64,000 bases of DNA. Source: an uncultured Bacteroidia bacterium. GTDB taxonomy: Bacteria > Bacteroidota > Bacteroidia > Bacteroidales > Prolixibacteraceae. Position 1 is the stretch's first letter. Each line of letters begins with the position of its first letter. Positions 1 through 7,967 of this stretch are shown piece after piece. The stretch spans positions 62,001 to 126,000 of the forward strand of contig CAIXZH010000047.1 of the NCBI GenBank assembly GCA_903923905.1. Direction: 5' to 3'. A model generated the notes under the pieces. It did no database searches, was not told where the DNA came from, and saw only the letters and a list, made by a program, of their open reading frames with translations. A program made the translations under genes and the position numbers.

Positions 1-1232
1 CCCATCTCAGGAAAGACATTCTGACTGTAACCTTCCTGTATGCCGGCAATTATCTGCTCAATATCTTTCTTTTTGGATCCTACCAATTTAGGATACATCG
101 AGGTATAGTATTCGTTTACCTGTTTTTTGATAGCCATCATGGCACTGTCGGTAGTGGCATAATCCTGGTTCAGTACATTCATGGCCACAATTTTAACGTC
201 AGGTAATGTGCGCGGTATTTTACCTGCAGTAATCAGTTCGTCAATATAGCCCTGAGGAGTTTTATAATTATGAGAAGGACGGTTATGGCAATCAATGCAA
301 TCCATTCTCCGGATTTGGAGTGAATCACGCTGAGATGGTTTTAATTTATCTTTGGTGTCTTCAAAAATGGTTGACTCCCCTGTCTTTAAGTTAGTATATT
401 TTACCCAGGGAATCTTTTCCCTATTTATTACCGATGTCCGATATTCAATTTTTACATCTGGATTTATATGCCAGTGTATCCCCTGGGCGATTCCCTGGGC
501 ACTATGGCTGGCACTGGTCTTCATCTGAAGCTGGATATTCCAGGCAGAGGTTGTCTCATCAGCCAGATAAGATATTTTATTCTTCTGTTTACGATCATAA
601 AATTTCTGAGGCCAGTGACAATGTTCGCAAGTTTCCATAGCAGGTCTTAAACTCTGAATCGGAGTTTCGATAGGATGAGGTATCTGGTTAGTGAGTACTG
701 CATATACCTGATACAATCCGGTCACTTTGCTCCTGACATACCACCCTGCGCCTGAGCCAACATGACATTCAACACAGTTAACCCTTGAGTGCGGAGAATT
801 CTGGTAGGCTGTATATTCTGGCTTCATGGTTTGGTGACAAAGTTTACCACAAAATTCATTGGATTCTGTGATATGGAAAGCCTGAAAGCTACCAATTGAA
901 GATAATATAACCAAAATAATTGTTCCAACCAGAAAAATTGCAGCGGCATTTCTAGTCGATCGTTTGTTAAAATCCCATAACGGGTAATTGCCTTCACCAT
1001 CACCTTTAAGCTTTTCCTGTTTTTTGGCTCTAACCATTCCGATTGGAATTAAAATCAGACCCAATATCAGGAATGCCGGAAGAGCCATGTAAATAAATAT
1101 TCCTAAAAAGGAATTATTCGGAAAGATATAGGTTGAGATTAAAAACAGCAAGACTATAATTGCCAAACTGGCAATTGCAATTATTACTCCGGCGATAGTT
1201 ACCAGATTCTTTGTTGATTTTGGCAAATGCAT
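1..1232 (-). CDS. NapC/NirT-type membrane-anchored multiheme cytochrome c (C-terminus beyond window)
   Basis: Likely quinol-oxidising cytochrome that passes electrons from the inner membrane to periplasmic partners. Translating the minus strand from the ATG at 1232 gives MHLPKSTKNL, then hydrophobic segments at about residues 10-33, 44-67 and 95-117, then heme motifs CGKLCH (residue 128, a CX3CH spacing), CVECH, CEHCH and CIDCH. NapC/NirT proteins usually have one membrane anchor and four or five hemes; this one has extra N-terminal hydrophobic segments, as some Bacteroidota and deltaproteobacterial relatives do. The reading frame is still open at base 1, so four hemes is a minimum. It is the last visible gene of the minus-strand cytochrome island and is separated from the upstream gene by a hairpin. 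Family assignment is good; the terminal acceptor is unknown. Confidence 0.85.
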   Translation of the reverse strand, partial: MHLPKSTKNLVTIAGVIIAIASLAIIVLLFLISTYIFPNNSFLGIFIYMALPAFLILGLILIPIGMVRAKKQEKLKGDGEGNYPLWDFNKRSTRNAAAIFLVGTIILVILSSIGSFQAFHITESNEFCGKLCHQTMKPEYTAYQNSPHSRVNCVECHVGSGAGWYVRSKVTGLYQVYAVLTNQIPHPIETPIQSLRPAMETCEHCHWPQKFYDRKQKNKISYLADETTSAWNIQLQMKTSASHSAQGIAQGIHWHINPDVKIEYRTSVINREKIPWVKYTNLKTGESTIFEDTKDKLKPSQRDSLQIRRMDCIDCHNRPSHNYKTPQGYIDELITAGKIPRTLPDVKIVAMNVLNQDYATTDSAMMAIKKQVNEYYTSMYPKLVGSKKKDIEQIIAGIQEGYSQNVFPEM

Positions 1233-1340
1233 ATAATTCTGATGAGAAGGATTAATATGAAAGGAATTGCAAATAGAGAAAAAAACCACTAAAATCTGCA
1301 ATCAGATTGAATACGGATAGAAATGAAACGCTAAATAAAG

Positions 1341-1372
1341 AAGTGCTGAGACCTTGTTTAGCCTCAGCACTT
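1341..1372 (-). terminator. Hairpin between cytochrome genes, probable terminator
   Basis: Perfect 10-bp arms AAGTGCTGAG (1341-1350) and CTCAGCACTT (1363-1372) with a 12-nt loop. It lies 13 bp past the stop of the monoheme cytochrome and is followed on the minus strand by a T-rich stretch. It may end or attenuate transcription before the NapC-type gene. Confidence 0.6.
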
Positions 1373-1385
1373 ACCCAATGTCAGT

Positions 1386-1805
1386 TTATTTAAGAGAACG
1401 GACAAAATTGACCAATGCCCAACGATCATCTTCTTCTGCCACTTTTTTATCAAACGCCGGCATTTCATCACGTCCAATTACGATCTGATAATAAATTGCC
1501 CCATCAACCTGCGCCTGAAATTTAGCGTCTTTAAAGGAGGTAATTTTAGTTTTCATACTTGACGCTTTAGGTCCATCACCCAATCCGGCGCCACCATGAC
1601 AAGATTTGCAATGTTTAGCATAAAGGTTCTTGCCAACATTTACAGAGGCGGCATCACCTTTAAGTGCATTCTTCATGGTTTTGTATTTTGCAGGAATTTC
1701 CCATGCTGAAGCAGCCTTTTGATCCTGGGCAACAACGGAAGAGCATAGCGCAAACAGGAATGCAACAACACTTAGGCTCTTTAATAAAACACTTAGATTT
1801 TTCAT
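1386..1805 (-). CDS. Periplasmic monoheme cytochrome c (class I), copy 1
   Basis: Small soluble electron carrier of 139 residues. A signal peptide covers about residues 1-26 (cleavage near VVAQ). One heme site CKSCHG is followed by GLGDGPKA, and a Met in the segment RDEMPAFD is the probable sixth heme ligand; the C-terminal helix DRWALVNFVRSLK is typical of class I cytochromes c. It is a close paralog of the gene at 3752-4165, with the same segments around the heme, MPxF and WAxVNF. The two copies bracket the b-type and heptaheme cytochrome genes, which suggests a local duplication and related roles as shuttles between membrane complex and outer partners. The partner is unknown. Confidence 0.88.
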   Translation of the reverse strand: MKNLSVLLKSLSVVAFLFALCSSVVAQDQKAASAWEIPAKYKTMKNALKGDAASVNVGKNLYAKHCKSCHGGAGLGDGPKASSMKTKITSFKDAKFQAQVDGAIYYQIVIGRDEMPAFDKKVAEEDDRWALVNFVRSLK

Positions 1806-2125
1806 AACTTCTTTTTTAAAAATTAAACATCTCGATTACTGTTAAGTTTTGCCGGATTAAAATTAATCAATCTATTTATCCCTTTCACCAGATTTTAATG
1901 AAATTACACATTTTATTTTTGTCAGAATCCGACCAACAGGCAATCAATGTCCAAAAATAGAAAGGATAACCTAGTGTAGCGGGTTATTGATATTGATATA
2001 AACGAGGGTATATATTGATATAAATTCGGTTTTTAATTGATTTTTGTGAAATAGATTCCCCATCTTAACCGACATGAACAGGGAAACAACCTTTAATAAA
2101 TTGATATTCAGTTATCTAATAATAC
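1806..2125. promoter_or_regulatory. 320-bp intergenic region with direct repeats
   Basis: No gene is seen. It holds a direct repeat TATTGATATAAA at 1991-2002 and 2013-2024 (22 bp apart, about two helical turns) and a further partial copy TATTGATA at 1985-1992. These sit upstream of the minus-strand cytochrome gene ending at 1386 and could be regulator binding sites. No clean TAnnTTTG box is seen on the minus strand. Confidence 0.35.
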
Positions 2126-2755
2126 CTAGTGGCCATTTAGATCATGATAACCGTTTAAAATGCTTTTAAAATTGTTTATGGGATGCTTCCCGATTGACGC
2201 CACATACAAGTGAACGATTAAAAAAATGGAAACCAGAAAACCTAAACTGGCGTGCAAAACAGCCGTAAGAAAAATACCGCTCACCTGATACACATTTTCA
2301 ATGATTAGTTCAGGAAACAGTAATCCCAAACCTGTGATAACCAATCCTGGAACAAATAAATACATGACAAGCAGGTAAGAAACCTTCTGCATCGGATTAA
2401 ATTTTCGTTTTTCGGACAATGGGAATGGCGCATCCTGATTCCTAAATAATCCTGTAGTGTAGTATTCGACTTGTAATCGCAGTCTTTTATAGAGACCCTT
2501 AAGTTTAATCCGGTAAAATTTATGGTTAGAGGTTCTCAGGTTTCCAAATACAAAAATCAGGTAATTCGCCGAAACGAGAATTCCAGCTATATTATGCAGG
2601 TTTACAGCCAGTTCAAAGTCCATTAATTTGAATCCGGGAGTTGCATACTGCATGTTAATTCCTGTGAATATCAATACAAGTATTCCCAGGGCATTAATTC
2701 CGTGCCAGATTCTCAGCCAAACTGGATAGAAATAGATTTTATTTTCAGAATTCAT
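2126..2755 (-). CDS. b561-type membrane cytochrome b
   Basis: Integral membrane diheme cytochrome of the b561/Ni-Fe hydrogenase/thiosulfate-reductase gamma type, expected to exchange electrons between quinone pool and a periplasmic cytochrome. It opens with YPVWLRIWHGINALGIL (His ligand candidate in the first helix), has LHNIAGILVSAN in the second helix, and LHASLGF and IVHLYVASIGKHP in the last two, giving four membrane helices with paired histidines. The ATG at 2755 is preferred over one at 2782, because 2755 lies 4 bp after the upstream stop codon whereas 2782 would overlap the upstream gene by 23 bp. It is probably co-translated with the heptaheme cytochrome directly upstream, and the two likely form one complex. 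Confidence 0.82.
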   Translation of the reverse strand: MNSENKIYFYPVWLRIWHGINALGILVLIFTGINMQYATPGFKLMDFELAVNLHNIAGILVSANYLIFVFGNLRTSNHKFYRIKLKGLYKRLRLQVEYYTTGLFRNQDAPFPLSEKRKFNPMQKVSYLLVMYLFVPGLVITGLGLLFPELIIENVYQVSGIFLTAVLHASLGFLVSIFLIVHLYVASIGKHPINNFKSILNGYHDLNGH

Positions 2756-2759
2756 AAAG

Positions 2760-3689
2760 TTATTTTTTAATGATTCTGGCAATCACATGAATAGAAATTC
2801 CGGCAAGAGCCAATATGAGAATAAGGATACTGATGTAATTAAGCCAGATATTCTGGTAAGCTCCAATCACATAGGACTTATTTTTTATGATCGAATTAAG
2901 CTTGCCAATTTTCGACCGGCTTTGCAGATTCTTATACTTATATAATGATGCCTCAAGCATTGAATTTTTCGAATGACATTCCACACAATTTTTCAGCGCT
3001 TTTTCTTTAGGAAGGATATTATGGGATACAGACAGGGAGTCAACAACCTGGGTATGGCATTCAATGCACCTGACATTCAAAAAATGAAGTTCCTGGTTAG
3101 GCAGCCATTCATGTATCTGTGATAGAGCAGGCTTTAGTTTATCAGAAATCAGCTGAAATTTGCTGTTGTTACTATGGCATGACATACACATTTCGTTGCT
3201 GAATTTGACGATATCTCCAACTTCTGAACTGTTACGCGATTTTGCCTGATAATAATGTTGGTTGTGACATTTGGAACAGGTGAAACTATCCCCACTTTTC
3301 TGAAAATGTACACTTTTTTGAAATTCTAAATCAATTTTTTCGAATTGATAGGCTGCATATTTGGCATCACCGCCATGACAATCCAAACAGGTGCTCAGGG
3401 GTTCGAGCTTTAATTCAGCATTGTGAGGATATTTACTATAATCAGCTGAATGACAATCAATACATTTGAATTTTGCATGAACTCCACTTGCAAAATGATC
3501 TTTATCCAATATATACAACGGATTCATTAAACGCTTGTCTTCACGCTTGGTCAGGGTATTGTGAAAAGTGATCGTTTGATGGGTATGGCACTTTAAGCAC
3601 GATTCATTTTCAGGAGCCAGGGCCTGCGAGGATTTGGAGAATCCCAGAAAAAGAATCAGGACAATAAAAAAAAGGAATGAACTGCGCAT
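2760..3689 (-). CDS. Heptaheme c-type cytochrome with C-terminal membrane anchor
   Basis: Periplasmic multiheme electron wire. Seven CXXCH sites are visible in order: CLKCH, CIDCH, CLDCH, CSKCH, CMSCH, CIECH and CVECH. A C-terminal hydrophobic segment (WLNYISILILILALAG) followed by basic residues would anchor it in the inner membrane. The start at 3689 (MRSSFLFFIVLILFLG) gives a normal signal peptide; the more distal ATG at 3737 falls inside a perfect hairpin and would put 16 polar residues ahead of the signal peptide. Its stop is 4 bp from the start of the b-type cytochrome, so the pair resembles a quinol-to-periplasm module. It resembles cytochrome c3/NrfB-like proteins in spacing, but the exact family is not recognised. 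Confidence 0.85.
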   Translation of the reverse strand: MRSSFLFFIVLILFLGFSKSSQALAPENESCLKCHTHQTITFHNTLTKREDKRLMNPLYILDKDHFASGVHAKFKCIDCHSADYSKYPHNAELKLEPLSTCLDCHGGDAKYAAYQFEKIDLEFQKSVHFQKSGDSFTCSKCHNQHYYQAKSRNSSEVGDIVKFSNEMCMSCHSNNSKFQLISDKLKPALSQIHEWLPNQELHFLNVRCIECHTQVVDSLSVSHNILPKEKALKNCVECHSKNSMLEASLYKYKNLQSRSKIGKLNSIIKNKSYVIGAYQNIWLNYISILILILALAGISIHVIARIIKK

Positions 3690-3706
3690 TGCGGGGCTAT
3701 TAAATG

Positions 3707-3740
3707 AAGATGCTGAAGTCAAACCAGACTTCAGCATCTT
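3707..3740 (-). terminator. 14-bp perfect hairpin between two cytochrome genes
   Basis: Arms AAGATGCTGAAGTC (3707-3720) and its exact complement (3727-3740) with a 6-nt loop, placed 12 bp after the stop of the monoheme cytochrome at 3752. A short AT-rich run follows on the minus strand. It is probably an intrinsic terminator, or a stem that sets different amounts of upstream and downstream message. Confidence 0.6.
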
Positions 3741-3751
3741 TTAAATAAGTA

Positions 3752-4165
3752 CTATTTTAAGGTTCTTGTGAAATTTACGATGGCCCATCGCTCATCTTCA
3801 TCAACTATTTTTTTCTCAAAATTAGGCATCTCATCACGACCTACGAAGGATTTAAAATAGATTTCACCGTCGCTTTGAGCCTGGAATTTGGAATCTTTTA
3901 ATGAGTTGATCTTCGTTTTGAGGCTGCCTGCTTTAGGACCATCACCTAAGCCTGTTCCACCATGACACGATTTGCAATGTTTGGCATAGAGCATTTTCCC
4001 AGTAGCAGCGTCTCCTTTTTGGTTATTCTTCATGCTTTTGTACTTCGCCGGTACAGCCCATGCACCACTAACTTTTTGATCCTGAGGGACAACAAATGCG
4101 AAAAGTATGAAGACGGCCAAAATTACTGACAAACTACCAATTAGATTACGTAATGTTCTTTTCAT
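3752..4165 (-). CDS. Periplasmic monoheme cytochrome c (class I), copy 2
   Basis: 137 residues, with a hydrophobic signal segment at about residues 8-26, a single CKSCHG heme site, GLGDGPKAGS after it, and RDEMPNFEKK providing the likely Met ligand. It is a paralog of the 1386-1805 gene and nearly superimposable from the mature N-terminus (W..PAKYK.MKN) to the end. A soluble electron shuttle is the natural reading. It is separated from the DUF5777 gene by about 70 bp and followed by a strong hairpin, so it may be made in larger amounts than the downstream membrane genes. Confidence 0.88.
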   Translation of the reverse strand: MKRTLRNLIGSLSVILAVFILFAFVVPQDQKVSGAWAVPAKYKSMKNNQKGDAATGKMLYAKHCKSCHGGTGLGDGPKAGSLKTKINSLKDSKFQAQSDGEIYFKSFVGRDEMPNFEKKIVDEDERWAIVNFTRTLK

Positions 4166-4236
4166 TTTATTTTATTTATGAGTTAAAGTGAATCCGCAAT
4201 AAAAATATCAGACCATTAATTCAATTTTCGTTGAAT

Positions 4237-5166
4237 TTAAAATCCCCAAAGACGTGTAATATTAAATCCGATCTGGAATTGTTGTTTAGTCAGATCATTC
4301 TGATTCGACATCATGGTGTACTGAGGGATCAAACTGTTTGATGTCGACATGAAAATCTGAAAAGTATGTGTGCTTGTAGAAATCTCATATCCAAAAGAGA
4401 GATTTTGCATTGGCGGGTTTGTCCAGGTATTTTGTTCAGAGATTTCCTTGATTCTTAATGGTGTATCAAAATTGAATATCACGGAACCCTGGGGAGTTAC
4501 TTTGAGCCTTCCGTTAAAATGCAGCCCAATTTTATCATGGTCGTAAGGAAGGTCAATTGCATTAAAATGGGTAAAGCTGACACCTGCCTGAAACGAAAAC
4601 CAATCGGTAAATTTCCGGCCAATAATTAATTCAGAAAAATAGCTCAGACGATCGGAACCTGTAAATGGATATTCTGTTCCTAGTTCATGGGCTTTCTGTA
4701 CATTCCCGGATTCAAAAGCGCTTAACTTTCTTCCGTCAATTGCCAAATTTGCATACAAGGCAACTGCAAGAGGATAGGTATTATTTCTGGTCTGCTGCAA
4801 AATCGTCCATTTTGCATTGAAATCGGTATTCATGTTTTGATTGTTCAATCCAAAACCAATCTGGAAATTTTTAAGTAATACATAATCCAGTCCAAGTCTG
4901 ATATTGGCTCCTGGTGCAAATATCCCCCACATATCAGAACGTCCGTTCTGAATTGTTCCGAATTTATGCTGGATCACTGCTTCCAAAGTATGTACGTTCT
5001 GAATAACAGTAGTCTGATCATCAATTAGATACCCACTTTCAAAAGGAGAACGGACAGGTTTATCTTTGACCTTAACAACCACCGTTGAATCACCCGCCGC
5101 CTCCTGAGCAAAAGAGATTGCCGGGACAAGAGAGAAAAGAATTATAATTAGGATATATTTTTTCAT
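4237..5166 (-). CDS. DUF5777-type outer-membrane beta-barrel protein
   Basis: 309 residues with a signal peptide (MKKYILIIILFSLVPAISFA) and then alternating amphipathic segments ending in an aromatic C-terminal strand (FNITRLWGF), the usual outer-membrane barrel signature. The early segment SPFESGYLIDDQTTV followed by EAVIQHKFGTI matches what I know of DUF5777 proteins, which often sit beside cytochromes and YceI proteins in Bacteroidota. No enzyme motif is seen. Placed between periplasmic cytochromes and cytochrome lipoproteins, it could be the pore part of a porin-cytochrome conduit; that is inference. Confidence 0.75.
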   Translation of the reverse strand: MKKYILIIILFSLVPAISFAQEAAGDSTVVVKVKDKPVRSPFESGYLIDDQTTVIQNVHTLEAVIQHKFGTIQNGRSDMWGIFAPGANIRLGLDYVLLKNFQIGFGLNNQNMNTDFNAKWTILQQTRNNTYPLAVALYANLAIDGRKLSAFESGNVQKAHELGTEYPFTGSDRLSYFSELIIGRKFTDWFSFQAGVSFTHFNAIDLPYDHDKIGLHFNGRLKVTPQGSVIFNFDTPLRIKEISEQNTWTNPPMQNLSFGYEISTSTHTFQIFMSTSNSLIPQYTMMSNQNDLTKQQFQIGFNITRLWGF

Positions 5167-5190
5167 ATCTGTGAATATTAAATGTTTCCA

Positions 5191-5565
5191 CTAATTGTTT
5201 TTAGCACCTTGTGTGATCCATTGCAGAATGATTGCATCCTCATTGGCAGTAAGCTTTTTCCAGGAATGAGTGCTTGTTGTCGGACCCGGATAGGTATAAA
5301 TAATGCTTAGATTGGGCGTTGTCAGATTTACGAGATTTGGGACAATCGATGCAAAGGCATTGGCTGCAGTATAGTCTGGTGACTGCCCTCCTGTTTTATG
5401 GCAGGAGATACAATTTTCTGCCGAGAAGATTGGCAGAACTTGGGTTGCGAAGCTGACATCTCCTGTCACTGGCACAACAGGTACCGGTAAAATAAAATCG
5501 TATTTACATCCAGCGATCAACAACGAAAACAATATCAAAATAAGAAATATGGTACTTTTTTTCAT
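5191..5565 (-). CDS. Monoheme cytochrome c lipoprotein
   Basis: A lipoprotein signal peptide (MKKSTIFLILILFSLLIAGC) ends in the lipobox LIAGC, giving a lipidated cysteine. The mature part has DVSFATQVLPIFSAENCISCH, a single CISCH heme site, and ends WKKLTANEDAIILQWITQGAKNN. This is the layout of cytochrome domains found in Bacteroidota surface or periplasmic lipoproteins (PF13442/planctomycete-C-like). Alternative ATGs at 5574 and 5604 only lengthen the cytoplasmic stub. It sits 25 bp from the barrel gene and is probably in the same transcript. Its role as an electron relay at the outer membrane is inferred. Confidence 0.8.
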   Translation of the reverse strand: MKKSTIFLILILFSLLIAGCKYDFILPVPVVPVTGDVSFATQVLPIFSAENCISCHKTGGQSPDYTAANAFASIVPNLVNLTTPNLSIIYTYPGPTTSTHSWKKLTANEDAIILQWITQGAKNN

Positions 5566-5589
5566 GATATTCATTTTTAAGATTAATAC

Positions 5590-5628
5590 AAAAAAAGACT
5601 TCAATTTTTAAAAAAGAAGCCTTTTTTT
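5590..5628 (-). terminator. Intrinsic terminator after the hexaheme lipoprotein gene
   Basis: Arms 5590-5602 and 5616-5628 pair over 13 positions (A/T run, then GGCTTC against GAAGTC with one G-U wobble on the minus-strand RNA), followed by a U run. It lies 20 bp after the stop of the gene ending at 5649. Confidence 0.6.
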
Positions 5629-5648
5629 TATCCGTTTACATGATTGAC

Positions 5649-6956
5649 TTAATGAGCATTAAGATAATCTATAGAAGTTTGCAGAAGCTGCATAACATAT
5701 ACCGGGTTGTGCACACCAAGTGATTCTGAACTATTGGCGACATACTGATAATTGTATGCAGCACCTAATTCACCATAGGTCCATTGACGGCCAATTCTGT
5801 TAGCATAATCGGTATCTAATTTATATTGCACTGTACCTCCATAAACAACCAGCCCTGTGGTTGGAGAGACTACATTAGATGACACTGCAGTTCCAAATAG
5901 GGTTGTCGTTTTTGTTTTTGGCAATAAGTTTCCAACATAATCGTGACTTTGTTCTGCACTAAAGGCACCCGTAGTGCTTTTCTTGTAGAGTTTCTTTGCT
6001 ACCAATGCATTACCTAATTCGGTAATTTTAGCTGTAACGGCGGATTGGACCAATCCGATAGGATCTGAAATGCTGCTGGCAGTCGTGTGGCATGCATTAC
6101 ATGCAGCGTAATTTACTCTTAGGGTATGTCCGCCGGTAGGTGATGTAACACCATGCTGAAGTGTTGGCGTCGCATTATATTGATTCATGTGACAATCGAT
6201 ACAGGTATTATCTGAATGTTTCCATGTTCTGGTATAGGTTTGGCCAGGATACTCAAAACCATTGATTCCCAATAAAGTATTGGATTGGTTTCCGTCATGG
6301 ACATCAAAACTCATTCCATACTGATATTTTACTGAATCAGTTAGATTTTTTGTATTATCAAGCGGAAAGAATGGAAGTTGTTTGAAATTCGGATCGAATT
6401 TTTTGGCAATACTATCTGCAGAGTTTTTGTAAATCCCAGGGACCGTCATACCGCGAATCTGATGGCAGGTGCAACATAAGTTATCAACTTTGCCGAAATC
6501 CTGAGCTTTTAAATTACCAAAATAATTCAGAAAAACAGGAGTTGTGGTTCGCAAAATGTAGGATGCCGTATCACCTGAGAAATCGAAAGCACCCATGGCA
6601 TGACAGGTTGAACAATTAATCCTTTCGGCAGCAGGAATGTCATTGGCACATACGAATAAACCGTCGGCTGTAATTTCCTTAAATCCATCGCTGGTGTGAC
6701 ATCTGGCACAATACTTAGTATTTCTGGCACTGGATGTTCCATAGAAATGTTTGGAATATTGGTATTCAACGGTTTTTTGATTCATTGTTGCTGTGCTGTG
6801 ACAAGGGAGACAGGAAGTGTTGGCATCTTTCCCGTTTGCTCCATTTGCCCCGGGAGATCCGGCTAACCCCATCGGGCCTTCTTTAACGCACGATTGAGTA
6901 ACAAACAGCAGAATGAAGGCAAAAAATAAAAACCGGTTGAAATTTTTCAGTTTCAT
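5649..6956 (-). CDS. Hexaheme c-type cytochrome lipoprotein with collagen-like spacer
   Basis: Lipoprotein signal MKLKNFNRFLFFAFILLFVTQSC is followed by VKEG and six G-X-Y triplets (GPM GLA GSP GAN GAN GKD). Six heme sites then follow: CLPCH, CARCH, CSTCH, CCTCH, CIDCH and CNACH. The C-terminal 130 residues carry no heme and may be a helical bundle. The ATG at 6956 is chosen because it begins a textbook signal peptide; the ATG at 7046 would add 30 non-signal residues. A basic-acidic pair just after the lipid-carrying cysteine resembles the Bacteroidota lipoprotein export signal, so surface display is possible. It is the first gene of the cytochrome cluster below the Crp/Fnr regulator and may be the external end of the electron path. 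It is not a recognised characterised family. Confidence 0.85.
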   Translation of the reverse strand: MKLKNFNRFLFFAFILLFVTQSCVKEGPMGLAGSPGANGANGKDANTSCLPCHSTATMNQKTVEYQYSKHFYGTSSARNTKYCARCHTSDGFKEITADGLFVCANDIPAAERINCSTCHAMGAFDFSGDTASYILRTTTPVFLNYFGNLKAQDFGKVDNLCCTCHQIRGMTVPGIYKNSADSIAKKFDPNFKQLPFFPLDNTKNLTDSVKYQYGMSFDVHDGNQSNTLLGINGFEYPGQTYTRTWKHSDNTCIDCHMNQYNATPTLQHGVTSPTGGHTLRVNYAACNACHTTASSISDPIGLVQSAVTAKITELGNALVAKKLYKKSTTGAFSAEQSHDYVGNLLPKTKTTTLFGTAVSSNVVSPTTGLVVYGGTVQYKLDTDYANRIGRQWTYGELGAAYNYQYVANSSESLGVHNPVYVMQLLQTSIDYLNAH

Positions 6957-7078
6957 AAATTTGAGATTAATAAGGTTATTATTGATTTTAATTTGCTGTA
7001 AAGAACCACATAAGGTTTTATTAATGAATAATTTAAACATCCACATAAATACATCTGTTAAAATTCGGTTACACGCAG

Positions 7079-7105
7079 AATAATCAAACAGTATCTTTGA
7101 TTATT
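7079..7105. promoter_or_regulatory. Inverted repeat, operator candidate
   Basis: Perfect 10-bp arms AATAATCAAA and TTTGATTATT around a 7-nt spacer. It lies upstream of the hexaheme lipoprotein gene and contains the ATCAA/TTGAT half-sites of an FNR box in everted order. Confidence 0.45.
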
Positions 7106-7157
7106 CCAGTGGTAAAATTATAAAGGTGATTCAAATAATCTCAAGAAAATAGATTGA

Positions 7158-7177
7158 CATGTTCACGGCTGAACATG
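7158..7177. promoter_or_regulatory. Inverted repeat, second operator candidate
   Basis: CATGTTCA-CGGC-TGAACATG, a perfect 8-bp palindrome with a 4-bp spacer, between the Crp/Fnr gene and the cytochrome genes. The size fits a dimeric helix-turn-helix regulator. Confidence 0.45.
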
Positions 7178-7218
7178 GATTTAAAACAGAAAATAATCGA
7201 AAGTAAATCAATTTAAAA

Positions 7219-7232
7219 TTGATATTTATCAA
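7219..7232. promoter_or_regulatory. Perfect FNR-type box
   Basis: TTGATATTTATCAA matches the FNR consensus TTGATnnnnATCAA exactly. It starts immediately after the stop codon of the Crp/Fnr-family gene and lies 263 bp from the start of the cytochrome lipoprotein gene transcribed in the same direction. Confidence 0.6.
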
Positions 7233-7967
7233 TCAGCCATTTCTGCTGATCTCGATAAGATCTTCTTCTTTAAGGATATGGATGGAATTCCGGGAGTGAT
7301 TGATAATTCCTGAGTCTTCGAAATCTTTTAAATTCCGGATAAAACTCTCTTTAGTCATCCCTGACATATCTGCAAGTTCCTGCTTGGTAAGGATAAATTG
7401 ATAGGGATTTGAGTCATAAATCTCATTCTTCAAAAATAGCAGAGTATCCGCAACTCTGCCAGGCATATATTTATGAATCAGATTAATAAGCGTTTTATGC
7501 ATTTTAATATGCTGACCATTATATAATTTCATCAATTCGATAGCAAAGGTACTGTTGACCGAAAGAAAGGTAAATATTTTGGAAGTTTCAATAAAACAAC
7601 ATTCAATATCAGTTATCGCTGCAACAGTAAAGTGGTGAGTGTCATCAATAACCGTACCTCCGCCAGTGAAAATATTGTTATCTTTAATGATGTCAATGAT
7701 TAAATTCTTACCCTTTGGACCCTCTGAAACAACCTTTGCCAAACCACTTTTGATACATATCAGGTGTGTGAGTGGTGTATTTTGTTTAGTTATAGTTTCT
7801 CCAGCACGAAATTTTATTTGTCGTTTATTATCCATAATGGACCGTAACTCATCACGGGTAAGGCCATTAAATATATTTGAAGCACCGCAATTATTTGAAT
7901 TGATGCAGCAATTATATTTACAACCCTCGCAGGAATCACAGTTATTTAAAGTTGTTGATGCGTGCAT
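7233..7967 (-). CDS. Crp/Fnr-family transcription regulator with N-terminal cysteine cluster
   Basis: A cyclic-nucleotide-binding-fold domain (about residues 30-140, with FRAGETITKQNTPLTHLICIKSG) is followed by a long helix and a winged helix (LTKQELADMSGMTKESFIRNLKDFEDSGII). From the ATG at 7967 the N-terminus carries six cysteines at residues 10, 13, 16, 20, 21 and 27, and a later Cys pair occurs in DIECCFIE; this is reminiscent of the 4Fe-4S cluster ligands of FNR. An ATG at 8012 would add 15 residues; 7967 is chosen because related proteins begin about ten residues before the first cysteine. Together with the FNR box just downstream, it is the likely oxygen- or redox-responsive regulator of the cytochrome island. 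Confidence 0.82.
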   Translation of the reverse strand: MHASTTLNNCDSCEGCKYNCCINSNNCGASNIFNGLTRDELRSIMDNKRQIKFRAGETITKQNTPLTHLICIKSGLAKVVSEGPKGKNLIIDIIKDNNIFTGGGTVIDDTHHFTVAAITDIECCFIETSKIFTFLSVNSTFAIELMKLYNGQHIKMHKTLINLIHKYMPGRVADTLLFLKNEIYDSNPYQFILTKQELADMSGMTKESFIRNLKDFEDSGIINHSRNSIHILKEEDLIEISRNG

